From the NCBI RefSeq assembly GCF_029338515.1, contig NZ_CP119988.1, positions 558,001-622,000 on the forward strand: a stretch of DNA of 64,000 nucleotides, read 5' to 3'. Positions within the stretch are counted from its first letter, which is position 1. Each line of letters starts with the position of its first letter. The DNA is from Haloglomus litoreum. Its GTDB lineage: Archaea; Halobacteriota; Halobacteria; Halobacteriales; Haloarculaceae. Positions 1 to 8,149 of the stretch are shown one piece after another. The position numbers and the translations under genes were made by a program. The notes below the pieces were generated by a model. It saw nothing but the letters and a program-made list of their open reading frames with translations. It ran no database searches and had not been told where the DNA came from.

Positions 1-1887
1 GAGCCACTCGACAGCCTCGTCGCGCCCGTCACACTCGAGGTCACCATCGTCCGTCCGGCGAGCGATGACCCCGATTCCCGGTCGGACCTGGCAGACCGTG
101 TCGTCGATGCCATCCGACGGCGCACGGGCGACAGTCAGGCGCCGCTCGATTCACTGTTCGAGGCACACGCCCTCCCCATGCTCCTTATCGACCCGGAGAC
201 CGGCGCCATCATCGATGCGAACCGGGCCGCGGTCGCCTTCTATGGGTACACGATCGCCGAACTCACCGCGATGTCGATCGACGATATCAACACCCTCGAC
301 CCTGCCGAAGTGGCCGACCGGCGCCGCCAGGCCGCCGACTCGCCGGGCAAACAGTTCATCTTCGAGCACCGGACGAAATCCGGGGACCTCCGCATGGTCG
401 AGGTCAACTCGACGTCCATCCAGTACGGTGACCGGACGGTCCTGTTCTCCATCATCCAGGACATCACCGCCCGGACGGAGGCCGAACACCATCTGCACAG
501 CGCGAGGAACCACTACCAGCGCCTCGCCGAACAGAACGTCGTCGGCGTGTACGTCATCGAGGACGAGGTGTTCACCTACGTCAATCCGAAGATGGCCGAG
601 ATCTTCGGGACGACACCGGCGGCGATGATCGGGACCTCGGTCTTCGAGTACGTCGCCGCCACCGACAGGGACCGGGTCCGCAGCCGTCTCGCTGCACGGG
701 AAACCGGGGACCAGGACTCGGTCCATTACACGTTCGCGGGCGAACGCACTGACGGGGAGCCGCTGGTCCTGGAGGCTCACGGGGGGCGGGTCGAGACACC
801 GGACGGCGTCCAGATCATCGGCACGCTGCTGGACATCACGGAACGTGAGGCCCAGGAGAGTGAACTCCGACGGCTCTCGCAGGCCCTCGAGTACGCAGCG
901 CCGGCCGTCTACATCACGAACGCCGACTCCATCATCGAGTACGTGAACCCGGCGTTCGAGCGCATCACCGGCTACACCGAAGCGGAGGCGCTCGGCGAGA
1001 CCCCGGCGATCATCAACTCCGGCCGGATGAGCGACGACTACTACCGACGGCTCTACCGGACCCTCCAGCGTGGCGAGGTGTGGGAGGAATCGATCATCGA
1101 TCGGCGAAAGAACGGCGAGCTGTACTACGCGTACCAGACGATCGCCCCGTATCTCGACGAGGACGGGGTGGTCGAGGGCTACGTCGCGATCCAGTCGGAC
1201 GTGACCGACGAGCGCATCAACCACCAGGTGATCGAGGTCTATCAGCGGATCCTCCGGCACAACCTGCGGAACAAACTGAACATCATTCGTGGCCATACGG
1301 AGCTCATGGAGCCGGCGGTGCTGGAGACGCCCCTCGAAGAGCACGTCGAGGCGATCGACCGGGCCGCCGCGACACTGGCGGAGCTGAGCGAGAAAGCCTA
1401 CATCGCGAGACACGTGCTGGAGGTCGACGACGAGACGCCGGCCTCGAATCTGGTCGAGGTGCTCGCTCGCGAGCAGGACGTCCTGGGGGACCAGTACCCG
1501 GACGCGACACTCGTACTCGAGGCACCGGACGAGCTGTGGGTGTACGGGGCCGGACGCGTGGAGGTGTGCGTCCGTGAGGTCCTCGAGAACGCGATCATCC
1601 ACAACGACACCTCCGCTCCGCGTGTCGAGGCGGAGCTGCGAGTGGACGAGACGGAATCGATGGCGGAACTCGTGATCCGCGATACCGGGCCCGGACTCAC
1701 GGACCTCGACCGGAAGCCGATCGAACTGGGGGGCGAAACGTCCCTGCTCCACGCGGAGGGTATCGGACTCTGGGTCGTCAACTGGGTGATGACGAGCCTC
1801 GGTGGGGAGGTCGAGTTCGCGGACAACGATCCCCGGGGCCTGGTCGTCACGCTCCGCTTCCCGTACGTCGACGACGCTGCAGAGTGA
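1..1887 (+). CDS. Multi-PAS sensor histidine kinase (5' end outside window)
   Basis: The reading frame is open from the first base, so the gene begins upstream of the window; 628 codons are visible. Three PAS domains follow one another, beginning near residues 46 (LFEAHALPMLLID), 166 (YQRLAEQNVVGVYVIED) and 290 (LEYAAPAVYITNADSI). Next come a phospho-acceptor box RILRHNLRNKLNIIRGH with His420 (window numbering) and a HATPase domain with N-box NAIIHND, G1 DTGPGL and G2 GIGLWVV. No membrane segment is visible, so this part is cytosolic. Haloarchaeal kinases of this type sense redox, light or small ligands through PAS domains; the signal here is unknown, and no response regulator lies beside it in the window. 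Confidence 0.93.
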   Translation, partial: EPLDSLVAPVTLEVTIVRPASDDPDSRSDLADRVVDAIRRRTGDSQAPLDSLFEAHALPMLLIDPETGAIIDANRAAVAFYGYTIAELTAMSIDDINTLDPAEVADRRRQAADSPGKQFIFEHRTKSGDLRMVEVNSTSIQYGDRTVLFSIIQDITARTEAEHHLHSARNHYQRLAEQNVVGVYVIEDEVFTYVNPKMAEIFGTTPAAMIGTSVFEYVAATDRDRVRSRLAARETGDQDSVHYTFAGERTDGEPLVLEAHGGRVETPDGVQIIGTLLDITEREAQESELRRLSQALEYAAPAVYITNADSIIEYVNPAFERITGYTEAEALGETPAIINSGRMSDDYYRRLYRTLQRGEVWEESIIDRRKNGELYYAYQTIAPYLDEDGVVEGYVAIQSDVTDERINHQVIEVYQRILRHNLRNKLNIIRGHTELMEPAVLETPLEEHVEAIDRAAATLAELSEKAYIARHVLEVDDETPASNLVEVLAREQDVLGDQYPDATLVLEAPDELWVYGAGRVEVCVREVLENAIIHNDTSAPRVEAELRVDETESMAELVIRDTGPGLTDLDRKPIELGGETSLLHAEGIGLWVVNWVMTSLGGEVEFADNDPRGLVVTLRFPYVDDAAE

Positions 1888-2005
1888 AACCGCACGACCA
1901 CGACGGTCGAGCGGCGGCTGTCCGGCCCGAGTGCGCGCCGCCCCGGCCTCGGGAGGCGGCGGCGAAGAGAAAGGGTGGTTGCCGCGGGGGTCGGCCGCGA
2001 ATCCG

Positions 2006-2359
2006 CTACCGGCCCAGCTTCTCGCGGGCGACCTTCATGCCGCCCGGCGTGATGATGACCTGGTCGTCGTCCTTCTGGACGACGTCGCCGCCGACCTCGG
2101 TGGCGACCTGCTTCAGTTCGTCGTAGATGTGCTCCATCGTGCGGTCGGAGGTGGTGTGCCGGGTGATGTCCGCGATGACGAGCCCGCCGTCGTAGACGGC
2201 GTCCTTGATGTCCACGACGTCCTGCTTGTCGCTGATCTCGGCGATGTGGACCTGGGTGCTGGCCTCGCTCGGACCGGCGTCGAAGTCGTCGATGTCGAGT
2301 TCGACGTACTCGTCGGCACTCCGCTGTCCTCCCCCGATGAGTTTGCTCATCAGTCCCAT
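2006..2359 (-). CDS. sepF: Cell division protein SepF
   Basis: This 117-aa protein has the archaeal SepF layout: a short N-terminal amphipathic membrane-targeting helix (MGLMSKLIGGG), an acidic linker, and a DUF552 domain (about residues 35-115) with DVVDIKDAVYDGGLVIADIT and a C-terminal IITPGGMKVAREKLG. Archaeal SepF anchors FtsZ to the membrane at mid-cell (established for Haloferax). A TATA-like gatttaagcc on the minus strand lies about 26 nt before this ATG, which supports a leaderless start; an internal ATG three codons in is the alternative. It is convergent with the kinase gene and divergent from the DUF1028 gene. Confidence 0.93.
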   Translation of the reverse strand: MGLMSKLIGGGQRSADEYVELDIDDFDAGPSEASTQVHIAEISDKQDVVDIKDAVYDGGLVIADITRHTTSDRTMEHIYDELKQVATEVGGDVVQKDDDQVIITPGGMKVAREKLGR

Positions 2360-2511
2360 AACGAGACGACTGGCCCCCTCGGGCTTAAATCCGCGTCAGA
2401 CACGCGTCACATCGGCGCTCCACGGTGTTTCGGCCGAGGGAGTGCCCGGTGGTCCCAGCGCCCGCCGTCCCGCCACCCGACTTTTTGCCGTCTCCGCCGC
2501 TACCACGCGAC

Positions 2512-3234
2512 GTGACCTTCAGCATCTGTGTCCACGAGTCCTACGAGGACGAGGCGGGTGACGAACAGCGCCGCTTCGGCGTCGCCGTCACCACCCGCCT
2601 CGCCGGGGTCGGCACGCTCTGTCCGTTCGTCAACGAGTACGGGGCGGTCGCCACCCAGTCGCTCGTCAACGTCTCGCTGGGCGAGCGCGGCGTCGAGTAC
2701 CTCGCCGACGGGCTCGCGGTCGAGGACGCACTGGAGGCGCTGCTCAACGCCGACGACGGCCGCGAGACCCGCCAGCTCCACGGCGTCGACGCCGACGGGA
2801 CGTTCGCGTTCTCCGGCGACGAGTGCGGGGACCACTACGGCGACCGCGAGGGCGACGGCTACACCGTCGCCGGCAACCTTCTGACGGGGCCCGAGGTGCT
2901 GGACGCCGTCACCGAGACGTACGAGGCGAGCGACCGGGACGAGCCGCTACCCGAGCGCCTCGTCGACGCGCTCGCCGCCGGCCACGACGAGGGCGGCGAC
3001 AAGCGCGAGGAACTCGTGGTCCAGAGCGCCGCGCTCCGGGTCGTCGACACCGCGCACCCGGACCCCGCCACGGCGCCGTACCAGCACGACCTGCGGGTCG
3101 ACGCCTCGGAGACGCCCATCGCGGACCTCCGCGAGACGTACGAACTGGCCGTGCAGAGCCACGAGACCGCCATGGAGCTGTACGAGGACGCCTACGAGGA
3201 CGACGCGATGGACGCGGCCGAGGGCGTGGAGTAG
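2512..3234 (+). CDS. DUF1028 family protein
   Basis: The 240-aa product begins VTFSICVHES and continues FGVAVTTRLAGVGTLCPF and GAVATQSLVNVSLGERGVEYL, the signature of DUF1028, a family proposed to adopt an Ntn-hydrolase-like fold; its substrate is unknown. The frame is open further upstream to an ATG at 2425, but the T-rich box gactttttgcc about 27 nt before the GTG at 2512 and alignment of the family N-terminus favour the GTG. The C-terminal 60 residues are acidic and probably helical. It is a single gene, divergent from sepF. Confidence 0.85.
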   Translation: MTFSICVHESYEDEAGDEQRRFGVAVTTRLAGVGTLCPFVNEYGAVATQSLVNVSLGERGVEYLADGLAVEDALEALLNADDGRETRQLHGVDADGTFAFSGDECGDHYGDREGDGYTVAGNLLTGPEVLDAVTETYEASDRDEPLPERLVDALAAGHDEGGDKREELVVQSAALRVVDTAHPDPATAPYQHDLRVDASETPIADLRETYELAVQSHETAMELYEDAYEDDAMDAAEGVE

Positions 3235-3331
3235 GAGCCGAGCCAGACTGTCGCTCGCGACAGCTACCGGGCAGCGGCGACCAGGGAGACGTAGGAAGCC
3301 CCGGCGGGCTCGACCGCTCCGGGACTCGCTG

Positions 3332-3432
3332 TCTCCGAAAATCGGAGATTTTCGGGAGTGAGCGAATCGAAGATTCGCGAGCTACGAGGGAACTCCGTTC
3401 CCTCGATATGACGAGAGAGCTTCGCTCTCTCG
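3332..3432. repeat. Array of four perfect short hairpins with 3-nt loops
   Basis: Four unrelated palindromes follow one another, each with perfect arms of 7-9 bp and exactly three loop bases: TCTCCGA-aaa-TCGGAGA (3332-3348), GCGAATC-gaa-GATTCGC (3362-3378), CGAGGGAAC-tcc-GTTCCCTCG (3385-3405) and CGAGAGAGC-ttc-GCTCTCTCG (3412-3432). Arm sequences differ while the shape is kept, which points to structure rather than sequence being what is maintained or copied. They lie downstream of the DUF1028 gene and could also stop transcription. Confidence 0.75.
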
Positions 3433-3463
3433 AACCACGGTCCTCGGGTTCGCTCCGCTCACC

Positions 3464-3521
3464 CTGCGGTCCTTGCGTCCTCCGGGACGGGTCGAGCCCG
3501 CCGCCCCTTCCATTCCCACCC
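3464..3521 (+). repeat. Dispersed 58-bp repeat, copy A
   Basis: It runs from CTGCGGTCCTTGCGTC to CCCCTTCCATTCCCACCC and contains CGGGTCGAGCCCGCCG. It is nearly identical to the inverted copy at 21837-21894 and related to the copies at 3641, 21469 and 43750. It is in opposite orientation to copy B, 119 bp away. Confidence 0.7.
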
Positions 3522-3640
3522 GAAAGCCGCTGGCCCACGGAGCGACGCACCAAGCTAGCTCGGTGTGGACGCGACCTCAACGGACGAGCAGTCGACGCAC
3601 AGTGCTGGCTCGGTGCGTACGTGCTCCGGAGAACCTCACC

Positions 3641-3697
3641 GGGCGGGACTGAAAGGGGCCGGCGGCTCGGGGAAGGCGGGCGACGCAAGGACCGCAG
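3641..3697 (-). repeat. Dispersed 57-bp repeat, copy B
   Basis: Read on the minus strand it runs from CTGCGGTCCTTGCGTCGC to GCCGGCCCCTTTCAGTCCCG. It closely resembles the copy at 43750-43806 (same AGCCGCCGGCCCCTTTCAGT block), so the family has at least two sub-types. Confidence 0.7.
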
Positions 3698-3861
3698 CGC
3701 AAGCCCGGACCGGCGGCGACCGCAGGGAGCCGCCGCATGCCCGGACCGCAGCGAGCCCCCCGACCCGAGCCGCCGGGGGCTTTCGAGCTGGCCGTGGTGG
3801 AGGCTGGACCGTCGAAGACCCCCGCACACGGGCGGGAACCGTATCTCTGGGCGACGTGCTT

Positions 3862-4866
3862 CTATACGGGCCGCCAGCCGCGCAGGAACGCCACACAGAG
3901 CCCGCCGGCGCCCAGCGCGAACGGGATGGCGGCGGTCCGCAGGAGGAGGACCGCGGCGGCTGCGGCGGCCGCGGCTGCACCCGTCACGAGCGTGAGCGCG
4001 CCCGCGAGCAGGAGGTCGTAGGCGCCCAGGCTCGCGGGCACGGGGACGACGCTGGCGGCCTGCGGGAGCGGGATGACCACGACGATGGGGAGCCACGCGA
4101 CCGGCGCGCCGGCCCCCGAGAGCGCCACCCACAGCGCCGTCGCCGTCAGCACCTGCTCGAGGAGCCCGCCGAGCGCGATGAGCGCGAGCAGGTCCGGGCG
4201 GTCGCGGAACAGCCCGATCCGCTCGCGGTACCGGGCGACGGCCGCCTCGACGGCCGCGCGGTCGAGCGGCTCCGCGCGCCAGAGGCCGGAGACGCGGGCG
4301 ACGACCGGCGCGAGGACGGCGACCAGACCTCGCGAGAGCTGCCGGCGGAGTACCACGAGGACGACGCCGACGACGAGGATGACGCCGAGCGCGCCCGCCA
4401 GGGTGAGCAGGACGACGCGCTGGGAGTTCCCGCCGAGCAGGAGCACCGCGCCGAGCGCCAGCGACACCAGCACCTGCGAGCCGGACTTGACGTACTTCGC
4501 GACCGAGCGCACCGCGAGCGCGCCGCTGTAGGTGGTGTCGGTCGTCACGCCGATGAACCGCGCCATGATGGGCTCGGAGGTGACCGGGCCCGCCGGGCTG
4601 AGCGTGTCGAAGAAGTCGCCCGCGAGCGCGAACTGGACCCCCTGCGGGCCGGTGAGCCCGTCGCCCAGCGGCCGCACCGAGGCCCACACGCCGATGCCGT
4701 CGGCGGCGCCCTCCAGCACCACGAGGACGGCGACGACGGCGGCGACCGAGAGCGTCACCGCCCCGAGGCGGTCGAGGACGGTGCCGACGCCGACGAACCA
4801 GAGGTACGCCGCCAGCGCCGCCGCTCCGAGGCCGGCGCCGACGGCGAACCGGACGTAGCCGCGCAC
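3862..4866 (-). CDS. Lysylphosphatidylglycerol synthase TM-domain (UPF0104) membrane protein
   Basis: This 334-aa protein has about eight hydrophobic helices and the UPF0104/LPG_synthase_TM pattern, including FALAGDFFDTLSPAGPVTSEPIMARF and IPLPQAASVVPVPASLGAYD. Relatives are integral membrane proteins linked to lipid or glycan transfer and flipping (for example AglD/AglR-type neighbours); no catalytic domain is fused here. A TTG at 4893 would extend it by nine residues, but the box ccttttgc lies 28 nt before the GTG at 4866, so I chose the GTG. An Ala-rich run (TGAAAAAAAAAVLLL) occurs in the last third. Confidence 0.83.
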   Translation of the reverse strand: MRGYVRFAVGAGLGAAALAAYLWFVGVGTVLDRLGAVTLSVAAVVAVLVVLEGAADGIGVWASVRPLGDGLTGPQGVQFALAGDFFDTLSPAGPVTSEPIMARFIGVTTDTTYSGALAVRSVAKYVKSGSQVLVSLALGAVLLLGGNSQRVVLLTLAGALGVILVVGVVLVVLRRQLSRGLVAVLAPVVARVSGLWRAEPLDRAAVEAAVARYRERIGLFRDRPDLLALIALGGLLEQVLTATALWVALSGAGAPVAWLPIVVVIPLPQAASVVPVPASLGAYDLLLAGALTLVTGAAAAAAAAAVLLLRTAAIPFALGAGGLCVAFLRGWRPV

Positions 4867-4991
4867 GGTCGGCGTGTCGGCCAGTCGCTGCAAAAGGACT
4901 CCGGCCGACGGCGGCCCGGTCGCCGGCGACCTGCCGGCGTTCGTCCCTCGATGCGGGGACGAACTATGTGTCCGGGCGTCGTGCGGACGGT

Positions 4992-5393
4992 ATGGCCGCG
5001 ATACCCGACGAGTACCACGACCTGTTCGAGAAGCCGACCATCGCCCATCTCTCGACGCTGTTGCCCGACGGTTCGCCCCACAGCGCGCCGGTATGGATCG
5101 ACTACGACGCCGACGCCGAGCGGGTGCTGGTCAACACCGAGCGCGACCGCCGCAAGGAGAAGAACGTCCGCGGCGACCCGCGCGTGGCGGTCAGCATGAC
5201 CGACCCCGACAACCCCTACCGGATGCTCGCGCTCCGGGGCGAGGTCGACGAGATCACGACCGAGGGCGCCCGCGAGCACATCGACGAACTCGCAGGACAG
5301 TACATGGGAGAGGAAGACTACCCGAACCCCATCCAGACCGAGCGGGTCATCCTGGAGATCGCGGTCGAGCACGTCTCCGCGATGGGGGAGTAG
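4992..5393 (+). CDS. PPOX-class F420/flavin-dependent oxidoreductase
   Basis: The 133-aa single-domain protein has the split-barrel FMN/F420-binding fold signature: PTIAHLSTLLPDGSPHSAPVWIDYD, VLVNTERDRRKEKNVRGDPRVAVSM and LRGEVDEITTEGA. Members reduce small substrates with F420H2 or flavin; haloarchaea make F420, but the substrate here is unknown. The start is placed at the second ATG (MAAIPDEYHD), with an actatgtg box at about -27; an in-frame start eight codons upstream is possible. It stands alone, divergent from the membrane protein gene. Confidence 0.87.
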   Translation: MAAIPDEYHDLFEKPTIAHLSTLLPDGSPHSAPVWIDYDADAERVLVNTERDRRKEKNVRGDPRVAVSMTDPDNPYRMLALRGEVDEITTEGAREHIDELAGQYMGEEDYPNPIQTERVILEIAVEHVSAMGE

Positions 5394-5403
5394 GGAAAAT
5401 GGT

Positions 5404-5442
5404 GGAATAAATCATATAATTCGAAATTAAATAATTTATTCC
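5404..5442. terminator. AT-rich inverted repeat, possible terminator/promoter block
   Basis: GGAATAAAT (5404-5412) and ATTTATTCC (5434-5442) form 9-bp arms around an AT-only loop that itself holds aattcgaaatt. It starts 11 nt after the oxidoreductase stop codon in otherwise GC-rich DNA, so it is a good candidate terminator. A further TATA-like gtttatacgg at 5454-5463 may drive the next gene. Confidence 0.5.
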
Positions 5443-5593
5443 CATTTCTATGCGTTTATACGGCTGATTGATTCCGAGAATGGCGAGTTCGGCGCGAAAC
5501 GCTCTCTTCGTCTGCCCGTTCGGTCCTCGTGATTCCCGTCGGCCGAGAACCGTGGGCCAGTAGATGCCACGCCGACGCCTCTATACGGACGTT

Positions 5594-6481
5594 ATGGACG
5601 TTCGCAACTGGATATCCGAACACCGGTTCGTCAGTTTCGTCCTCGTGACGTACGCGTTCACGTGGACGTTCCACGCCGCCCTCTTCCAGCTCGGGCTGCC
5701 GCAGTCGTGGACCTTCTCCGTGCTGGCCGGGCTGGGCGCCTACGGCCCGGTCGTGGGCGCGGCGGTCGTCGTCTGGGCCAGCGGCGGTGACCTGCGGTCG
5801 TGGGTCGGGCAGGCGTTCCGGTGGCGGGTCCACCCGGTCTGGTGGGCCGTCGCGCTGCTGCTCCCGGCGTTCATCATCGTCGGGGCGACGGGCGTGTTCG
5901 TCCTGCTGGGCGGTGACCTCGTCGTCACCGGGCTGGAGACGCTGGTCGTCTACCCGTTCCTGCTGCTGTACGTCCTCGTCATCGGTGGGGGGCAGGAGGA
6001 ACTGGGCTGGCGCGGCTTCGCCCAACCGTATCTTCAGGAGCGCTACGGGGCGCTCGCCGCGGCGCTCGGAATCGGCGTCGTCTGGGCGACGTGGCACGCG
6101 CCCCTGTTCATCCTCCCCGGGGCGACCCAGGGCGGGTTCGACTTCGCGCTCTACTTCGGCGGCATCCTCGCCGAGTCCGTCATCCTCGCGTGGGTCTACA
6201 ACAGCACCGGCGGGAGCGTCCTCCTTGCCGGGCTGTTCCACGCCGGCAACAACGTCGCGATGAACTGGTACCCCGTCAACAACGTGCTGTTCGTCGACGG
6301 CATCCGCGACGAGTGGGTCGCGTCGACGGGCCAGCTGGCCGCGTTCGTGGTCCTGGCGCTCCTGGTCGTCCTCATCGTCGCCACGTACGGCCCACGGCGG
6401 CTCGCGCGCCGGCCCGTCCCGACGCTGCCGCTGGCGGAGCCGCCGGCGCCGGCGACCCCTCACGAGCGACCGTCGGACTGA
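5594..6481 (+). CDS. CPBP-family intramembrane metalloprotease
   Basis: This 295-aa membrane protein has about eight helices and the three CPBP (CAAX-protease/bacteriocin-processing) motifs: EELGWRGFAQPYL, WATWHAPLF and FHAGNNVAMN, which supply the glutamates and histidines of the active site. Family members cleave substrates within the membrane; in archaea their targets are mostly unknown. An in-frame ATG ten codons upstream (5564) would add a basic MPRRRLYTDV stretch; I chose MDVRNWISEH because the first helix follows at the expected distance. The C-terminus is Pro/Arg-rich and cytosolic. Confidence 0.87.
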   Translation: MDVRNWISEHRFVSFVLVTYAFTWTFHAALFQLGLPQSWTFSVLAGLGAYGPVVGAAVVVWASGGDLRSWVGQAFRWRVHPVWWAVALLLPAFIIVGATGVFVLLGGDLVVTGLETLVVYPFLLLYVLVIGGGQEELGWRGFAQPYLQERYGALAAALGIGVVWATWHAPLFILPGATQGGFDFALYFGGILAESVILAWVYNSTGGSVLLAGLFHAGNNVAMNWYPVNNVLFVDGIRDEWVASTGQLAAFVVLALLVVLIVATYGPRRLARRPVPTLPLAEPPAPATPHERPSD

Positions 6482-6502
6482 GCACGGCACGCGACGGAAA
6501 GG

Positions 6503-6540
6503 GGACCGCTACAGGTTCAGCGGCGCGGACCGCTACAGGT
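6503..6540. repeat. 14-bp direct repeat across the end of the M32 peptidase gene
   Basis: GGACCGCTACAGGT occurs at 6503-6516 and again at 6527-6540, 24 bp apart. The second copy spans the stop codon of the minus-strand peptidase gene, so the 3' end of the gene, including the CTG-TAG stop context, has been duplicated. Confidence 0.6.
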
Positions 6541-8089
6541 CTAGGTCGTACAGCGTCCCGTACTTCTCGCGGACGTAGTCGAGGAAGTAGTCGGCGGTGA
6601 ACTCCTCGCCGGTCGCCTGCTTCACCAGTTCGTTCGTCTCGTACTTCGCGCCGTGGCGGTGGACGTTCTCGGTGAGCCAGTCGTGGAGGTCGTCGAACTC
6701 ACCCCGCGAGATCTTCCCCTCGAGGTCGTCGATGTCGTCCTCCGCGGCGGCGTAGAGCTGGGCGGCCAGTACCGAGCCCAGCGTGTAGGTCGGGAAGTAG
6801 CCGAAGGAGCCGTGCGACCAGTGGATGTCCTGCAGGCAGCCTGTCGCATCGTTTTCCGGCCGGATGCCGAGATACTCCTCCATCTTCTCGTTCCACACGC
6901 CGGGCACGTCGGCCACGTCGAGGTCGCCGTGGACGAGGTCCTGCTCGATCTCGTAGCGCAGGACGATGTGCATGTGGTAGGTCAGCTCGTCCGCCTCGAC
7001 CCGGATGAGGTTGTCGTCGTACACCTGATTGGCGGCCTCGAAGGCGTCACGCGGCGTGAGGTCCTCGGCCGAGGGGAAGTGCTCGGCGAAGGTCGGGAGG
7101 AAGTGCTCCCACCACGCCGCCGAGCGCCCGACGTGGTTCTCCCAGAGCCGGGACTGCGACTCGTGGACCGAGAGGCCCCGGTGGGAGCCGAGGGGCGTGC
7201 CGTACTCGTCGTCGCGCAGGCCGAGCGTGTAGGTGGCGTGGCCGAACTCGTGGACCGTCGAGGAGAGCGCGTCGACGGGGTTCTCGGGGTCGAACCGCGT
7301 CGTGACGCGGGCGTCGAACTGGTTGCCCGTCGAGAACGGGTGCGTCGAGCGGTCGAGGCGGCCGTGCTCCCAGGGGTAGCCGAGTTCGTCGAGCGCGTCG
7401 CGCGCGACCTCCTCCTGGATGTCGGGGTCGTACTCGTCGTCGAAGGCGTCCGCGGCGAGCGTCACGTCCGACTCGGCGATGGCGTCGATGATGGGGACCA
7501 GTTCCTCGCGGAGCCGGGTGAGCACCCGGTCCGCGACCTCGAGGTCGAGGTAGGGCTCGTAGTCGGCGAACAGGACCGCGTACGGGTCGGCGTCGGGGTC
7601 GATGTGCGCGGCGTACTCGCGCTTCAGCTCCAGGAGGGTCTCGACCTTCGGCGCGAACTGCTCCCACTCGGACTCCTCGCGGGCCTGCTCCCAGACCGGC
7701 AGGGCGTTACTCGTCTCCTCGGAGATGCGCTCGACGAGGTCCTGCGGCACGGAGGCCTCGCGCTCGTACTCGCGGCGGATCTCCCGGACGACGGCCGCCT
7801 GCTCGTCGGTGAGGTCCGCCCCGTCGAGGTCGTCCAGCAGGTCGCCCACGGCATCGGCGGTGAGCTTCTCGTGGCCGACGCTGGAGAGCGCGGACTGCTG
7901 TTTCGAGCGGGCGGGCGTGCCGCCCTCGGGCATCATCACCTGCTGGTCCCAGGAGAGGACCATGCCGCCGTCCTGGAGGTAGGTCACCTGTCGATACCGG
8001 TCGAGCAGGTCGTGGTACGCGTCCGGTGCCCCGGCGTGGGGGCTCTCGCTGTCGGTAGCCGCGTCGGAGGGCTGTTGCTCGGTCGCCAT
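6533..8089 (-). CDS. Metallocarboxypeptidase, family M32
   Basis: The 518-aa protein matches thermostable carboxypeptidase Taq/Pfu type enzymes: the zinc motif HEFGH (STVHEFGHATYTLG), HESQSRLWENHVGRS, and the family N-terminus YRQVTYLQDGGMVLSWDQQVMMPEGG. M32 enzymes are metal-dependent, usually dimeric cytosolic exopeptidases that remove C-terminal residues. Length fits the family (about 500 aa). The ATG giving MATEQQPSD is preferred over one ten codons upstream because gttgatacc lies at about -27 from it. The N-terminal 30 residues are a disordered acidic tail. Confidence 0.94.
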   Translation of the reverse strand: MATEQQPSDAATDSESPHAGAPDAYHDLLDRYRQVTYLQDGGMVLSWDQQVMMPEGGTPARSKQQSALSSVGHEKLTADAVGDLLDDLDGADLTDEQAAVVREIRREYEREASVPQDLVERISEETSNALPVWEQAREESEWEQFAPKVETLLELKREYAAHIDPDADPYAVLFADYEPYLDLEVADRVLTRLREELVPIIDAIAESDVTLAADAFDDEYDPDIQEEVARDALDELGYPWEHGRLDRSTHPFSTGNQFDARVTTRFDPENPVDALSSTVHEFGHATYTLGLRDDEYGTPLGSHRGLSVHESQSRLWENHVGRSAAWWEHFLPTFAEHFPSAEDLTPRDAFEAANQVYDDNLIRVEADELTYHMHIVLRYEIEQDLVHGDLDVADVPGVWNEKMEEYLGIRPENDATGCLQDIHWSHGSFGYFPTYTLGSVLAAQLYAAAEDDIDDLEGKISRGEFDDLHDWLTENVHRHGAKYETNELVKQATGEEFTADYFLDYVREKYGTLYDLDL

Positions 8090-8149
8090 GGGCGGTGGGA
8101 CGGCCGCGTGCGGTATCAACCTCCCGGCGGGGGCAGTCCGCGTACGGTG

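Larger units (their letters stand above)
3235..3861. other. 627-bp intergenic stretch rich in palindromes and dispersed repeats
   Basis: I see no convincing gene here. The stretch holds a run of four short hairpins (3332-3432) and two copies of a dispersed repeat in opposite orientation (3464-3521 and 3641-3697). The open frames across it are low-complexity Arg/Pro/Ala-rich translations with no acidic haloarchaeal composition and no recognisable family. It lies between the 3' ends of two converging genes. Confidence 0.7.

Noticed and set aside
151-1752. 533-codon minus-strand frame opposite the histidine kinase
   Set aside because: A shadow of the PAS/HATPase coding sequence; no motif of its own.
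4867-4893. TTG start for the UPF0104 membrane protein
   Set aside because: The promoter-like ccttttgc box overlaps this codon and is 28 nt before an in-frame GTG, which is a better leaderless start.
3565-5199. 544-codon plus-strand frame across the repeat-rich stretch and the membrane protein gene
   Set aside because: It is antisense to the UPF0104 gene and rich in Arg/Gly/Ala repeats, without a family match.
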